From positions 1 to 34,823 of the forward strand of contig JANJVG010000104.1 of assembly GCA_024710165.1 (NCBI GenBank): a DNA stretch of 34,823 nucleotides, read 5' to 3'. Within the stretch, counting starts at the first letter, position 1. Every line of letters starts with the position of its first letter. Source of the DNA: Burkholderiaceae bacterium (GTDB lineage: Bacteria; Pseudomonadota; Gammaproteobacteria; Burkholderiales; Burkholderiaceae_C). The translations under genes and the position numbers were made by a program. This document shows positions 16,419 to 25,354 of the stretch, piece by piece. The notes under the pieces were generated by a model. That model had not been told where the DNA came from, did not search any database, and was given only the letters and a program-made list of their open reading frames with translations.

Positions 16419-17663
16419 CTACAGCGGGCGCTGCCGCCATGCCAGCAGCGCCCCCAGCCACAGCGCCACGGCCGAAAACACCAGCCCTCGCGCCAGCCCG
16501 CCGGGGCCGTCGGCAATCCAGCCCACCACCGTGGGCCCCACGATCTGCCCGGCCGCAAACACGATGGTGAACGCGCTGATGCCTGCGGCCCACTGGGCGG
16601 GCGGCAGGTTGTGGCGCACCAGCGCCGTGGTCGACGCCACCACCGACAAAAACACCCCGCCAAACAACAGGCCCGAAGCCAGCGCCACCGGCCAGGCCGC
16701 CGAGAGCGCGGGCAGCACCGTGGCCACGCCCAGCAAGCCGTTGAGCAACGCCAGCGCCTGGCCGCCGCGGCTGCGGTCCAGCAGTCCCGCCCAGATGCGC
16801 GAGGACAACACCACCGCCAGCCCCAGCAGCGCATAAAACAGCGTGACCGCGCCACTGCCCACGCCCTGGGCGCGCAACAGCGCCACCACAAACGTCATGT
16901 AACCGATATAGCCCACGCCAAACATGGTGTAGCCCGCCAGAGCGGGGGCAAAGTCGCGCACCCGAAACACCCGCTCAGCCCTGCCCGCCGCCGCTGCAGT
17001 GCGCGACGCACCGACCGCCGCAGGCGCCGCAGCGGCGGCGGCCGCGTCCATGCGCCCCAGCACCCGCACGGGCCAGACCAGCAACACCGTGGCTGCGGCA
17101 CAGGCCAGCGCCAGCGCCCACCACGCCCAGGTCCAGGCGTGCGGCCCGGGCGCTGCCGCCAGCACGGCCGGCACCAGCAGCGCCGACAGGCTGATGCCCC
17201 AGCCCGTACCCCCGTAATACAGCCCCAGCAGCAAACCGCTGCGCGGGGCATCCAGCGCGCCGAGCCGCGCCGCCATGAGCCCGCCCGTGATGAAGATCAG
17301 CGCACTGGCCACCCCAGCCAGCAGGCGCTGCAGCAGCAGCGGCGGTGCCTGCAGAAAAAAGCCGCACAGCCCCATGAACAGCGTGGCCAGCACCGAGCCC
17401 ACCAGCAGCAGCCGGCCGGGAGCCTGGTGGCGCAACAGCAACGGCGTGGCCAGGGCGCCTAGCAGATAGCCCAGCGCATTGATGGTGTTCATGCCCCCGG
17501 CCAGCGTGTACGACCAGCCCAGGCCCTCGCGCATGGGCGGCAGCAACAGCGCATAGGCAAAACGCGTGATGCCCAGCGAAACGGCCGCCCCCATGGACAG
17601 CGCCAGTGCCAGCCACAGCAACTGCGTGCGCGAGAGGGAACGATGGGCCAGCGGAGTCAACAT
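16419..17663 (-). CDS. YbfB/YjiJ-family MFS transporter
   Basis: The 414-residue protein has about twelve hydrophobic segments. Its start, with LGITRFAYALLLPPMREGLGWSYTLAGGMN split over the first two helices, is the signature of the YbfB/YjiJ branch of the major facilitator family. An Ala-rich cytoplasmic loop (AAAAAAAPAAVG) links the two halves. The substrate is unknown. The ATG at 17663 is preferred to one eight codons upstream. A family A repeat lies in the gap to the divergent OYE gene. Confidence 0.88.
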   Translation of the reverse strand: MLTPLAHRSLSRTQLLWLALALSMGAAVSLGITRFAYALLLPPMREGLGWSYTLAGGMNTINALGYLLGALATPLLLRHQAPGRLLLVGSVLATLFMGLCGFFLQAPPLLLQRLLAGVASALIFITGGLMAARLGALDAPRSGLLLGLYYGGTGWGISLSALLVPAVLAAAPGPHAWTWAWWALALACAAATVLLVWPVRVLGRMDAAAAAAAPAAVGASRTAAAAGRAERVFRVRDFAPALAGYTMFGVGYIGYMTFVVALLRAQGVGSGAVTLFYALLGLAVVLSSRIWAGLLDRSRGGQALALLNGLLGVATVLPALSAAWPVALASGLLFGGVFLSVVASTTALVRHNLPPAQWAAGISAFTIVFAAGQIVGPTVVGWIADGPGGLARGLVFSAVALWLGALLAWRQRPL

Positions 17664-17716
17664 GAAGCGCCATTGTGCCGCAGCCACACAGGGCCGCGAT
17701 CTGGAAAAATGCTCGT

Positions 17717-17768
17717 CTTTTTATAGCTATAAGCGCTTACTGATCAATGGCTAGATGCCAATTTGGCA
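17717..17768 (+). repeat. Family A interspersed repeat, degenerate
   Basis: TTATAGCTATAAGCGCTTAC, TGATCAATGGCTAGATGCC and AATTTGG keep the order and spacing of the family, but the second stem arm has decayed. The copy lies in the intergenic region between divergent genes. Confidence 0.5.
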
Positions 17769-17861
17769 ACAGATACCCTGTCGCCGCAGTTCAGAACCAC
17801 CCTGTCCGCCCCCGGAAAGCGGTACGCTGTCGCAACCACCCATCCACTTCCGAAAGCGACC

Positions 17862-18965
17862 ATGTCTACCCTGTTCGACCCCACACAGGCCGGCGACATC
17901 CGGCTGGCCAACCGCATCGCCATGGCGCCGCTCACCCGCAACCGCGCGCCAGGGGCCGTTCCCAATGCGCTGATGGCGGAGTACTACCGCCAGCGCGCCA
18001 GCGCGGGCCTGCTCATCACCGAGGCCACGGCCATCAGCCCGCAGGGCCAGGGCTACGCCGACGTGCCCGGCCTCTACAGCACCGAGCAGCTGGACGGCTG
18101 GAAGAAAGTGACCGCCGCCGTGCACCAGGCGGGCGGCAAAATCGTCACGCAGTTGTGGCATGTGGGCCGCATCTCGCATATCGCGCTGCAGCCCGGCAAT
18201 GCCCCGCCCGTGGCGCCGTCGGCCCTGCGGGCAAACGCCAAAACGGTGCTTATCAAGGACGGCGTACCCACCTTCACCCCCACCTCCGAGCCGCGCGCGC
18301 TCGATGTGGGCGAGCTGCCCGGCATCGTGCTGGACTACCGCCACGCCGCGCGCTACGCCATCGCCAGTGGCTTTGACGGGGTCGAAATCCACGCCGCCAA
18401 CGGCTACCTGCTCGACCAGTTCCTCAAGACCGGTGCCAACCAGCGCCAGGACGATTACGGCGGCAGCGTGCGCAACCGCGCCCGTCTGCTGCTCGAAGTG
18501 GTGCGCGCCATCGTGGACGAAATCGGCGGCGGGCGCACCGGCATCCGGCTCTCGCCCGTCACCCCGGCCAACGACATCGTCGACGACAACCCGCAGCAGC
18601 TGTTTGACTACCTGCTGCACCACCTGGCCCCGCTGGGCCTGGCCTACATCCACGTCATCGAAGGCGCCACCGGCGGCGCGCGCACGCTGCCCGATCGGCC
18701 CTTTGATTACGCATCGCTCAAGGCCATCTACCGCAAGGCCGGCGGCCAGGGCGCCTGGATGGTGAACAACGGCTACGACAAGGCGCTGGCCGAAGCCGCC
18801 GTGGCCGCAGGCGCCGACATCGTGGCCTTCGGGCGCCCGTACATTGCCAACCCCGACCTGGTCGAGCGCCTGCGGCGCGATGCCCCGCTCAACCCGCCCG
18901 ACCGCGACACCTTCTACGGCGGTGGTGCCCAGGGCTACACCGACTACCCCACGCTGACGGGCTGA
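17862..18965 (+). CDS. Alkene reductase, Old Yellow Enzyme family (NemA-like)
   Basis: The 367-residue FMN-dependent TIM-barrel enzyme has the OYE order. LANRIAMAPLTRNRA comes first, then VTQLWHVGRISH, the catalytic-site GFDGVEIHAANGYLLDQFL, DDYGGSVRNRARLLLEV, and near the end DIVAFGRPYIANPDLVERL. It reduces activated C=C bonds with NAD(P)H, and NemA-type members also reduce nitroaromatics and electrophiles. The ATG at 17862 (MSTLFDP) matches family starts. It converges on the chemotaxis receptor gene with eight bases between the stops. Confidence 0.94.
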   Translation: MSTLFDPTQAGDIRLANRIAMAPLTRNRAPGAVPNALMAEYYRQRASAGLLITEATAISPQGQGYADVPGLYSTEQLDGWKKVTAAVHQAGGKIVTQLWHVGRISHIALQPGNAPPVAPSALRANAKTVLIKDGVPTFTPTSEPRALDVGELPGIVLDYRHAARYAIASGFDGVEIHAANGYLLDQFLKTGANQRQDDYGGSVRNRARLLLEVVRAIVDEIGGGRTGIRLSPVTPANDIVDDNPQQLFDYLLHHLAPLGLAYIHVIEGATGGARTLPDRPFDYASLKAIYRKAGGQGAWMVNNGYDKALAEAAVAAGADIVAFGRPYIANPDLVERLRRDAPLNPPDRDTFYGGGAQGYTDYPTLTG

Positions 18966-18973
18966 ATCCGGGG

Positions 18974-20578
18974 TCAGGACAACAGGCGCGGGCTCCCCGC
19001 GGTGCCCTGCGCACCATCGGCCAGGCGGAACTGCTGCACCACCTGCGACAGCCGCTGCGCCTGCTCGCGCAGCGACTCGGCGGCGGCGGCCGATTCTTCC
19101 ACCAGGGCGGCGTTTTGCTGCGTCATGCGGTCGATCTCGCCCACCGACTGGTTCACCTGCCCGATGCCAGCCGACTGCTCGGTCGCGGCCGCCTTGATCT
19201 CGCCGATGATGTCGCCCACGCGCTGCACGCCATCGACAATTTCCTGCATGGCCACGCCCGCATCCTCCACATGGCGCACGCCGCCATCGACAGCCGCCAC
19301 GCTGGTGCTGATGAGGCCCTTGATCTCGCTGGCCGCCGCCGCCGAGCGCTGCGCCAGGCTGCGCACCTCGCTGGCCACCACGGCAAAGCCCCGGCCCTGC
19401 TCGCCCGCGCGCGCCGCCTCCACGGCCGCGTTCAGCGCCAGGATGTTGGTCTGGAAGGCAATCGAGTCGATCAGGCCGATGATGTCGCCGATCTTGCGGC
19501 TCGAGGCTGAAATCTCGTGCATGCTGGCCACCGCCTGCTGCACCACCGCCCCGCCGCGCGAGGCCACGCCCGAAGCCGAGGCCGACAACTGGTTGGCCGT
19601 CTGCGACGCCGACGCCGTCTGCTGCACCGTGGCCGTGAGCTGGTCCAGCGAACTGACGGTGGACTGCACGTTGCTCGCCGTCTGCTCGGTGCGCGCAGAC
19701 AGGTCGTGGTTGCCACTGGCGATCTCCTGGCTGGCCGTGGCGATGTTGCCGCTGGCATCGCGCACCTGCGCCACCAGCGCACCCAGGCCACGCTGCATTT
19801 CGGCCAGCGCACGCTGCAGGTCGGCCGCCTCGTCGCGCCCCTCGGTGTGGATGCGTTGCGACAGGTCGCCCTCTGCAATGGCCAGCGCCATGCGCTGCGC
19901 CTCGGCCAGGGGCTTGCAGATGGCAACCATGTTGAGCCAGGTGAGCGGCACCACCACCAGCACCGTCACCAGCACCGACAGGGCAAACAGCCATTTGGTC
20001 TGGGTGCCCACGCGCTCCTGCGCCTGGGCCGAGGCATCCACCTCGGCGTGCAGCAGCGCATCGAGCTCCTGCACCCGCTTGTCGGCCGCCTCGAACTCGG
20101 CCATGGCCTTGCCGCTCATGCGGTAGGCGATCGTGGCCGAGTCGTAACCTCCGGCCTCCAGCTGGCGGGCCACATGCGCAAACTGGTCCCGGTATCCGTC
20201 CAGGCGCTGCACCAGCTGGCGCGCCACCGCGTTATCCTCATCCTCGGGCCCCTCCAGAAAACGGTGGGCCACCTTGCCGGCGGCATCCAGACTGGCCAGC
20301 CACCGGGTGTGCGCCTGGCGCACGGCCTCGGGCTTTTCATACTGGATGATCATGTCCTTTTCATGCTGGCGGATGGTGCCCAGCGCAGCGCGCAGGTCGG
20401 CCATGTGCCCCACTTCCTTGAACTCGTGCACCATGAAATCGTCCGTCATGGCCTGGATGCGCAGCATGCCCAGCATGCCTGCGCCCCCCAGCAAACCCAG
20501 CAGGCACAACACCACGGCAATGGCCCCCAGCATGCGGAAACGGATGGTGAACATCCGCATGATCGAAAAAAGCGACAT
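18974..20578 (-). CDS. Methyl-accepting chemotaxis protein
   Basis: The 534-residue receptor has a first membrane helix at about residues 13-37 and a periplasmic four-helix-type domain of about 155 residues. A second helix lies near 196-215, then HAMP ([21 protein letters not shown]) and a signalling domain. The hairpin tip reads [19 protein letters not shown] then [18 protein letters not shown], the part that contacts CheA and CheW. No C-terminal NWETF-type tether for the methylation enzymes is present. AAGGA precedes the ATG. The ligand is unknown. Confidence 0.95.
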   Translation of the reverse strand: MSLFSIMRMFTIRFRMLGAIAVVLCLLGLLGGAGMLGMLRIQAMTDDFMVHEFKEVGHMADLRAALGTIRQHEKDMIIQYEKPEAVRQAHTRWLASLDAAGKVAHRFLEGPEDEDNAVARQLVQRLDGYRDQFAHVARQLEAGGYDSATIAYRMSGKAMAEFEAADKRVQELDALLHAEVDASAQAQERVGTQTKWLFALSVLVTVLVVVPLTWLNMVAICKPLAEAQRMALAIAEGDLSQRIHTEGRDEAADLQRALAEMQRGLGALVAQVRDASGNIATASQEIASGNHDLSARTEQTASNVQSTVSSLDQLTATVQQTASASQTANQLSASASGVASRGGAVVQQAVASMHEISASSRKIGDIIGLIDSIAFQTNILALNAAVEAARAGEQGRGFAVVASEVRSLAQRSAAAASEIKGLISTSVAAVDGGVRHVEDAGVAMQEIVDGVQRVGDIIGEIKAAATEQSAGIGQVNQSVGEIDRMTQQNAALVEESAAAAESLREQAQRLSQVVQQFRLADGAQGTAGSPRLLS

Positions 20579-20686
20579 GGTGAAACGTCCTTTCTGGAAA
20601 TGCAGGAATCAGCAGCGCAACACCCACGCGGCCACCCGCCTGCAAGTGCAACAAGACGTTGCAGTTTGCCAGACGCACACCGCCGT

Positions 20687-20700
20687 GAACTACGTAGTTC
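20687..20700. promoter_or_regulatory. Perfect 14-bp palindrome upstream of the chemotaxis receptor gene
   Basis: GAACTACGTAGTTC is fully symmetric. It abuts the copA stop and lies about 110 bases before the receptor start. The position suits an operator for the receptor gene; the cognate regulator is unknown. Confidence 0.4.
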
Positions 20701-23046
20701 TCACATCCGCCAGCGCTTGAGCAGCAGCGCATTGCTCATCACGCTGACCGAGCTGAGCGCCATGGCCGCGCCCGCCACTACCGGGTTCAGGTAGCCCAGC
20801 GCCGCCAGCGGAATGCCCGCCACGTTGTAGGCAAAGGCCCAGAACAGGTTCTGCCGGATCTTGGCCACGGTGCGGTGCGAGATGTCGAGCGCAGCCGCCA
20901 CCAGCTTGGGGTCGCCGCGCATCAGCGTGATGCCGGCCGCATGCATGGCCACATCGGTGCCGTTGCCCATGGCCATGCCCACATCCGCCGCCGCCAGCGC
21001 CGGGGCGTCGTTCACGCCATCGCCCACCATGGCCACAATGTGGCCCCCACGCTCCGCCGCTGCGCTGGGTCGCTGCCCCCCCGCGCTGGTAGGGCCTGCG
21101 CTACGCTGGTCCGTGGGGCCTTCGCGCCTTGGGGCGGCCCGGCGGCGCTCATCGCCCTGCCCGCCCTCACCCTGCTGCAGTGCCACCACCTGCGCGGCCT
21201 TGTCGCCCGGCAGCACCTCGGCGCGCACATCCTGGGCATCCAGCCCCAGGCGCTGCGCCATGGCCAGGGCGGCGCCCCGGTTGTCGCCCGAGATCATCAC
21301 GGTGCGGATGCCGCGCGCCTTCAGTGCCGCAAGCGCCTCGCGCGCGCCGGGCTTGGGTTCGTCGCCAAAGGCCATCAGCGCCTGCAGTGTCAGCCCCTGG
21401 CCCGTGCGCTGCACCAAGGCCGACACCGTGGCGCCCCCGTCCTGCAGCGTGCGCGCGCGCTCGGCCAGCGGGCCCAGCGCCACGCCCAGCTCTTCCATCC
21501 AGCGCAGGCTGCCCAGCAGGTAGCTGCGGCCCTGCACCTCGCCGTCGCTGCCCCGGCCCGGCACGGCGCGCACGCCGTCGGGGGCCAGCACCTCCAGGCC
21601 GCGTTCGCGGGCCGCCTGCAGCACGGCGCGCGCCAGCGGGTGTTCGCTGCCGCTTTGCAGGCTGGCGGCATCGCGCAACAGGGCGGCTTCATCGAGCCCC
21701 GGCACCACCGCCAGCGCCGCCAGCCGGGGCTGGCCCACGGTCAGGGTACCGGTCTTGTCAAAGGCCACGGTGTCCACCTTGTGCGCCAGCTCCAGCGCCT
21801 GCGCGTCCTTGATGAGGATGCCGTGCTCCGCCGCCACCCCCGTGCCGGCCATGATGGCGGCCGGCGTGGCCAGCCCCAGCGCGCAGGGGCAGGCGATCAC
21901 CAGCACCGCCACGGCGCGGATCAGGGCCGTCTCGGCACCCACACCCGCCCACAGCCAGCCCAGCAGCGTGGCCAGGGCAATCAGCAGCACCACTGGCACG
22001 AACACGCTGGAGACCTGGTCCACCAGCCGCTGGATCGGCGCCTTGGCGGCCTGCGCGTCCTCCACCAGGCGGATGATGCGCGCCAGCACCGTCTCGGCGC
22101 CCACGGCGCGCACTTCCAGCACGATGCGGCCCTCGCCGTTGATCGAGCCGCCCGTGAGCAGCCCGCCCGGCTCCTTGACCACGGGCAGCGGCTCGCCGGT
22201 CAGCATGGATTCATCCACCTGCGTCTGGCCTTCGCGCAGCACACCATCGACCGGCAGGCGCTCGCCCGGGCGCACCACCAGGCGGTCGCCCACCATCACC
22301 TCGGCGATGGGCACGTCCACCTCGCCACCTTTGCCCAGCAGGTGCGCGACGTCCGGGCGCAGGCCGTGCAACGCGCGGATGGCCGCCGTGGTCTGGCGCT
22401 TGGCGCGGGTTTCCAGCCACTTGCCCAGCAGCACCAGCGTGACGACCACGGCCGAGGCCTCGAAATACAGGTGCGGCTCGTGCCCCGGGTGGGCCGAGAG
22501 CCACAGCCACACCGACAGCCCCCAGCCCGCGCTGGTGCCAATGGCCACGAGCAGATCCATGTTGCCGGACAGCGCCCTGGCCGCATGCCAGCCCGCCTTG
22601 TAGAAGCGCGCGCCCAGGATGAACTGCACCGGCGTGGCCAGCACGAACTGCACCCAGGCCGGCAGCATCCAGTGCGCGCCAAACAGGTCACCCAGCATCG
22701 GCACCACCAGCGGCAGCGAGAGCAGCAGCCCGATGGCGACCGGCGCGAAGCCCGCCCAGGGCGAAGTATCCTGCTCGCGCGCCTCGCTGGCAGCGGGTGT
22801 GAGCGGCTCATAACCCGCATTGCGCACCGCGCGGCGCAAGAGCGCATCCATGGCGGCATCCCCGCCCTCGGGTGCGGCGAACTGGATGCGCGCCGACTCG
22901 GTGGCCAGATTCACGGCGGCGTCCTGCACGCCGGGCACCTTGCGCAGCGCACGCTCGACGCGGCCGACGCAACTGGCACAGGTCATGCCGCCGATGGACA
23001 GGTCCAGCGCGTGCGGCTCGGAAAGGGTGGGAGTGGATGTGTTCAT
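20701..23046 (-). CDS. copA: Copper-exporting P1B-type ATPase CopA
   Basis: The 781-residue pump has one N-terminal metal-binding domain with GMTCASC (Cys23, Cys26). It then has eight membrane helices, MLTGEPLPV in the actuator domain, the CPC ion-binding motif (about 383), DKTGTLT with the phosphorylated Asp (about 427), SEHPLA in the N-domain, and [10 protein letters not shown] (about 675). It exports Cu(I) from the cytoplasm. About 44 extra residues rich in Arg, Gly, Ala and Pro sit just before [12 protein letters not shown] and are encoded by a family B repeat. A MerR-type promoter lies directly upstream, so close that the mRNA may be leaderless. Confidence 0.96.
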   Translation of the reverse strand: MNTSTPTLSEPHALDLSIGGMTCASCVGRVERALRKVPGVQDAAVNLATESARIQFAAPEGGDAAMDALLRRAVRNAGYEPLTPAASEAREQDTSPWAGFAPVAIGLLLSLPLVVPMLGDLFGAHWMLPAWVQFVLATPVQFILGARFYKAGWHAARALSGNMDLLVAIGTSAGWGLSVWLWLSAHPGHEPHLYFEASAVVVTLVLLGKWLETRAKRQTTAAIRALHGLRPDVAHLLGKGGEVDVPIAEVMVGDRLVVRPGERLPVDGVLREGQTQVDESMLTGEPLPVVKEPGGLLTGGSINGEGRIVLEVRAVGAETVLARIIRLVEDAQAAKAPIQRLVDQVSSVFVPVVLLIALATLLGWLWAGVGAETALIRAVAVLVIACPCALGLATPAAIMAGTGVAAEHGILIKDAQALELAHKVDTVAFDKTGTLTVGQPRLAALAVVPGLDEAALLRDAASLQSGSEHPLARAVLQAARERGLEVLAPDGVRAVPGRGSDGEVQGRSYLLGSLRWMEELGVALGPLAERARTLQDGGATVSALVQRTGQGLTLQALMAFGDEPKPGAREALAALKARGIRTVMISGDNRGAALAMAQRLGLDAQDVRAEVLPGDKAAQVVALQQGEGGQGDERRRAAPRREGPTDQRSAGPTSAGGQRPSAAAERGGHIVAMVGDGVNDAPALAAADVGMAMGNGTDVAMHAAGITLMRGDPKLVAAALDISHRTVAKIRQNLFWAFAYNVAGIPLAALGYLNPVVAGAAMALSSVSVMSNALLLKRWRM
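21041..21150 (+). repeat. Family B interspersed repeat inside copA
   Basis: GGCCCCCACGCTCCGC, GGTCGCTGCCCCCC and CGCCTTGGGGCGGCCCGGCG recur in the same order as at 7321-7397, with about 25 extra bases in the middle. On the coding strand the copy is open and in frame with copA and gives the unconserved insert. Confidence 0.65.
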
Positions 23047-23053
23047 GGGGTCT

Positions 23054-23084
23054 ACCGTAATCCTTGACAGCATGGCAAGGTCAA
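23054..23084 (-). promoter_or_regulatory. CueR-type promoter/operator of copA
   Basis: On the minus strand TTGACC (23084-23079) and TACGGT (23059-23054) are 19 bases apart, the over-long spacer typical of MerR-family promoters. The dyad CCTTG...CAAGG fills the spacer. The copA ATG begins only eight bases after the -10 element. Confidence 0.8.
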
Positions 23085-23136
23085 GCGCTGTGCAGCTTCC
23101 ACCCTGGCGGCGACAGGGCCATGATGCAACACCGGC

Positions 23137-23167
23137 TTGACTCTGCCACCGTGTCAGGGTTCATCAT
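23137..23167 (+). promoter_or_regulatory. CueR-type promoter/operator of copZ-cueR
   Basis: TTGACT and CATCAT flank a 19-base spacer containing TGCCACCGTGTCAGGG. This shares TGCCA-N3-TGTCA with the copA operator, so both directions are probably controlled by CueR. The ATG of copZ is about 37 bases downstream. Confidence 0.65.
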
Positions 23168-23204
23168 GGCATCCGTCATCCACTTTTCATCCGGAGAACA
23201 TCCC

Positions 23205-23402
23205 ATGCAATACCAGTTCAACGTCCAGGGCATGACCTGCGGCCACTGCGAGCGCGCCGTCACCAACGCCATCCAGGAACTCGACCCCCAGGCCCAGGTG
23301 CGCATCGACCGTGCGCAGAACCGCGTGGACGTGGACAGCACCCAACCCCGCGAGGCCCTGGCCGCCGCCATCGCCGAAGAAGGTTACGCGGTCACGCCGT
23401 GA
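23205..23402 (+). CDS. copZ: Copper chaperone, heavy-metal-associated domain (CopZ-like)
   Basis: The 65-residue single-domain protein has the ferredoxin-like HMA fold, with the metal-binding motif GMTCGHC at residues 10-16 and the C-terminal EEGYAV. It would hand Cu(I) to CopA or to CueR. GGAG eight bases upstream fixes the ATG at 23205. Its TGA overlaps the cueR GTG start by four bases, so the two are co-translated. It diverges from copA. Confidence 0.92.
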   Translation: MQYQFNVQGMTCGHCERAVTNAIQELDPQAQVRIDRAQNRVDVDSTQPREALAAAIAEEGYAVTP

Positions 23403-23851
23403 CGACCGCCCCCGGCGCCCCCGTACCCATCGGCGAGGCCGCGCGCCGCGCCGGTGTGTCGGCGCGCATGGTGCGCCACTACGAATCACTGGGCCTGCTG
23501 CCGCCCGTGGGCCGCACCGACAGCGGCTACCGCCAGTACACCGAGGCCGACGTGCACGCGCTGCGCTTCATCGGCCGCGCGCGCGGCCTGGGCTTCTCGA
23601 TGGAAGAAATCCGCGAGCTCATGGGCCTGTGGCAAAACCAGGCCCGCGCCAGCAGCCAGGTCAAGCGCATCGCCCAGGCCCACATCGACGACCTGGCCGA
23701 ACGCATCGCCGCCATGCAGGCCATGCAACGCACGCTGCAGTCGCTGGTGCAGTGCTGCCATGGCGACCAGCGGCCGGAGTGCCCCATTCTGGACGACCTG
23801 GCCTCGCCCGAGCCCAGGCCGGACACCCTTCATACGCTATCACAACCATAG
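23399..23851 (+). CDS. cueR: Copper-responsive MerR-family regulator CueR
   Basis: The 150-residue protein has a MerR winged helix (IGEAARRAGVSARMVRHYES, then GYRQYTEADVHALRFI), a dimerisation helix, and the Cu(I) loop CHGDQRPEC. The two cysteines seven residues apart are the CueR signature. It bends DNA at 19-bp-spacer promoters to activate transcription. It starts with GTG overlapping the copZ stop. The last residues (HTLSQP) and the stop codon come from a family A repeat. Its likely targets are the two operators upstream. Confidence 0.94.
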   Translation: MTTAPGAPVPIGEAARRAGVSARMVRHYESLGLLPPVGRTDSGYRQYTEADVHALRFIGRARGLGFSMEEIRELMGLWQNQARASSQVKRIAQAHIDDLAERIAAMQAMQRTLQSLVQCCHGDQRPECPILDDLASPEPRPDTLHTLSQP

Positions 23852-23892
23852 CTGCTAGCGATTGTGCAGCAAGGGCTGCAGGCCAAAAAGGC
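23835..23892 (+). repeat. Family A interspersed repeat at the cueR 3' end
   Basis: ATAGCTGCTAGCGATTGTGC, AGCAAGGGCTGCAGGCC and AAAAAGG form a good copy. The TAG of ATAGCTG is the cueR stop codon. Confidence 0.75.
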
Positions 23893-23905
23893 CCACAATT
23901 TCACC

Positions 23906-24574
23906 TTAACCCCCCAGCGCCGCCACCCCCCAGGCCACGGCGCCGCACAGCGCCAGCACCCCCAGCGCCAGCACGCGCGAGGCAGCATCGTCGCGCGAAG
24001 GGGCTACGGGCACCGGCAGCAGCTTGTCGCCCACCACCATGGCGCGCACCAGGCCCTTGTGCTTCTTCACCCCCACATACACCGCAATGGCCAGCAGGTG
24101 CAAAACCACCAGGCCCATCACCAGAAACTGCCCCACATCCTTGTGCAGCCACGTGGCCAGGCCCACCCAGTCGCCCGAGACAAAGCGCGTCAGCGGGCCG
24201 GCAAAAGCGATTTCATCGTCACTGAACAGCCCCGTGCCCACCTGCAGCGCCACAGCGCCCAGCAGCGCAAACACCGACAGCGCCCCCAGCGGGTTGTGGC
24301 CTGCCGTGTCTTGCGGCAGCACCTGGCCGCGCACATAGCGCAGCAGCCGCGCCGGCGAAACCCAAAACACCGCAAACCGCGACCAGTGCCCGCCCACCAG
24401 GCCCCACACCAGCCGGAACAGCAACAGCGCCAGCACCGCATGACCCAGCCGGAAGTGCCAGACCATGGCATTGCCCCCCAGCTTGGCGCTGACCACCAGC
24501 CCCACAATGCAGGCGGCCAAAGCCCAGTGAAAAAGACGGGTGGGCAAATCCCAGATGCGAACGGTGTGGCTCAT
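23906..24574 (-). CDS. Cytochrome b561-type membrane protein
   Basis: The 222-residue protein begins VRIWDLPTRLFHWALA, the entry helix of the Ni/Fe-hydrogenase-type b561 family, with a haem-ligand His. Further His residues lie in HFRLGHAVLA, TWLHKDVGQFL and VVLHLLA. Four to five membrane helices would hold two b haems. Such proteins pass electrons between quinol and soluble c-type cytochromes. It diverges from a cytochrome c'-like gene, a common pairing. The ATG at 24574 is chosen because family similarity starts there. Confidence 0.9.
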   Translation of the reverse strand: MSHTVRIWDLPTRLFHWALAACIVGLVVSAKLGGNAMVWHFRLGHAVLALLLFRLVWGLVGGHWSRFAVFWVSPARLLRYVRGQVLPQDTAGHNPLGALSVFALLGAVALQVGTGLFSDDEIAFAGPLTRFVSGDWVGLATWLHKDVGQFLVMGLVVLHLLAIAVYVGVKKHKGLVRAMVVGDKLLPVPVAPSRDDAASRVLALGVLALCGAVAWGVAALGG

Positions 24575-24738
24575 ACATGAAAAGGCGCCCAAGGCGCGCC
24601 GGCGGATGACAATGCGCCAGTGTGGCAGCGGCGCAAGGTCTGCGCGGTGTACCAAACTGAATAACTCGGTATTTCACACCGCCGGCACGCCGATGGCGCA
24701 CACTGTTGCGAGGCTTTTTTTCTTTACCAAGGACCCCC

Positions 24739-25194
24739 ATGAAAACCATCGCCATGCTCACCCTCGCCGCTGCTGCGGTCACCCTGTCGGCGCCCGCCGC
24801 CGCGCAGTTTGCCAAGGCCGAAGACGCCATCAAATACCGCCAGGGCAGCTTCTTTGTGATGGGCGAGCACTTTGGCCGCATCGGCGCCATGGCCAACGGC
24901 AAAGCACCGTTCGACGCCAAGGCCGCGCAAGACAACGCCGACCTCGTCGCCACCATGGCCAAACTGCCCTGGCCCGCCTTCGGCCCCGGCACCGACAAGG
25001 GCGCACCCACCAAGGCCAAGGCCAGCATCTGGAGCGAGTAGGCCAAGTTCAAGGAACACGCCGACAAGCTCGAAGCCGAATCCACCAAGCTCGCCGCTGC
25101 GGCCAAAACCGGCAACCTCGACAACCTCAAAGTCGCCTTCGGCGAAGCCGCCAAAACCTGCAAGGCCTGCCACGACGCCTATCGCAGCAAGTAA
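24739..25194 (+). pseudogene. Cytochrome c'-like gene interrupted by an amber codon
   Basis: The frame from ATG 24739 to TAA 25194 (151 codons plus stop) encodes a Sec signal peptide cut near APAAAQ, the helices of a class II cytochrome c, and the haem motif CKACH near the C-terminus. An in-frame TAG at 25039-25041 (codon 101) breaks it within IWSE-stop-AKFK, where relatives usually have Trp or another residue. Downstream coding remains intact, so the change is recent, a sequencing error, or read through. Without read-through the product lacks its haem site. GGA precedes the start. Confidence 0.8.
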
Positions 25195-25220
25195 GCCCTG
25201 GGCACACGGCGCACATTTGC

Positions 25221-25277
25221 TACGCTATACATAGCACCTTGCGCTTGCCCAGCAAGCGCAAGAGGCCCAAAACACCC
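25221..25277 (+). repeat. Family A interspersed repeat
   Basis: ATAGCACCTTGCGCTTGCCC, AGCAAGCGCAAGAGGCCC and AAAAC follow the family pattern. TTGCGCTTGC and GCAAGCGCAA are perfect 10-base stem arms. It lies between the cytochrome gene and hsdM and could terminate the former. Confidence 0.7.
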
Positions 25278-25354
25278 CAATAAGACCGCCCCCGGCGCAC
25301 AGCCCTCACACCCGTGGCAGACTCCCAGGCTTCCCCCACAAGCCCCACTGCCCC

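Noticed and set aside
17751-19994. Long minus-strand open frame (747 codons) across OYE and the chemotaxis receptor
   Set aside because: It crosses two well-supported genes in the wrong frame or strand and is rich in Gly, Arg and Val as expected for a shadow frame.
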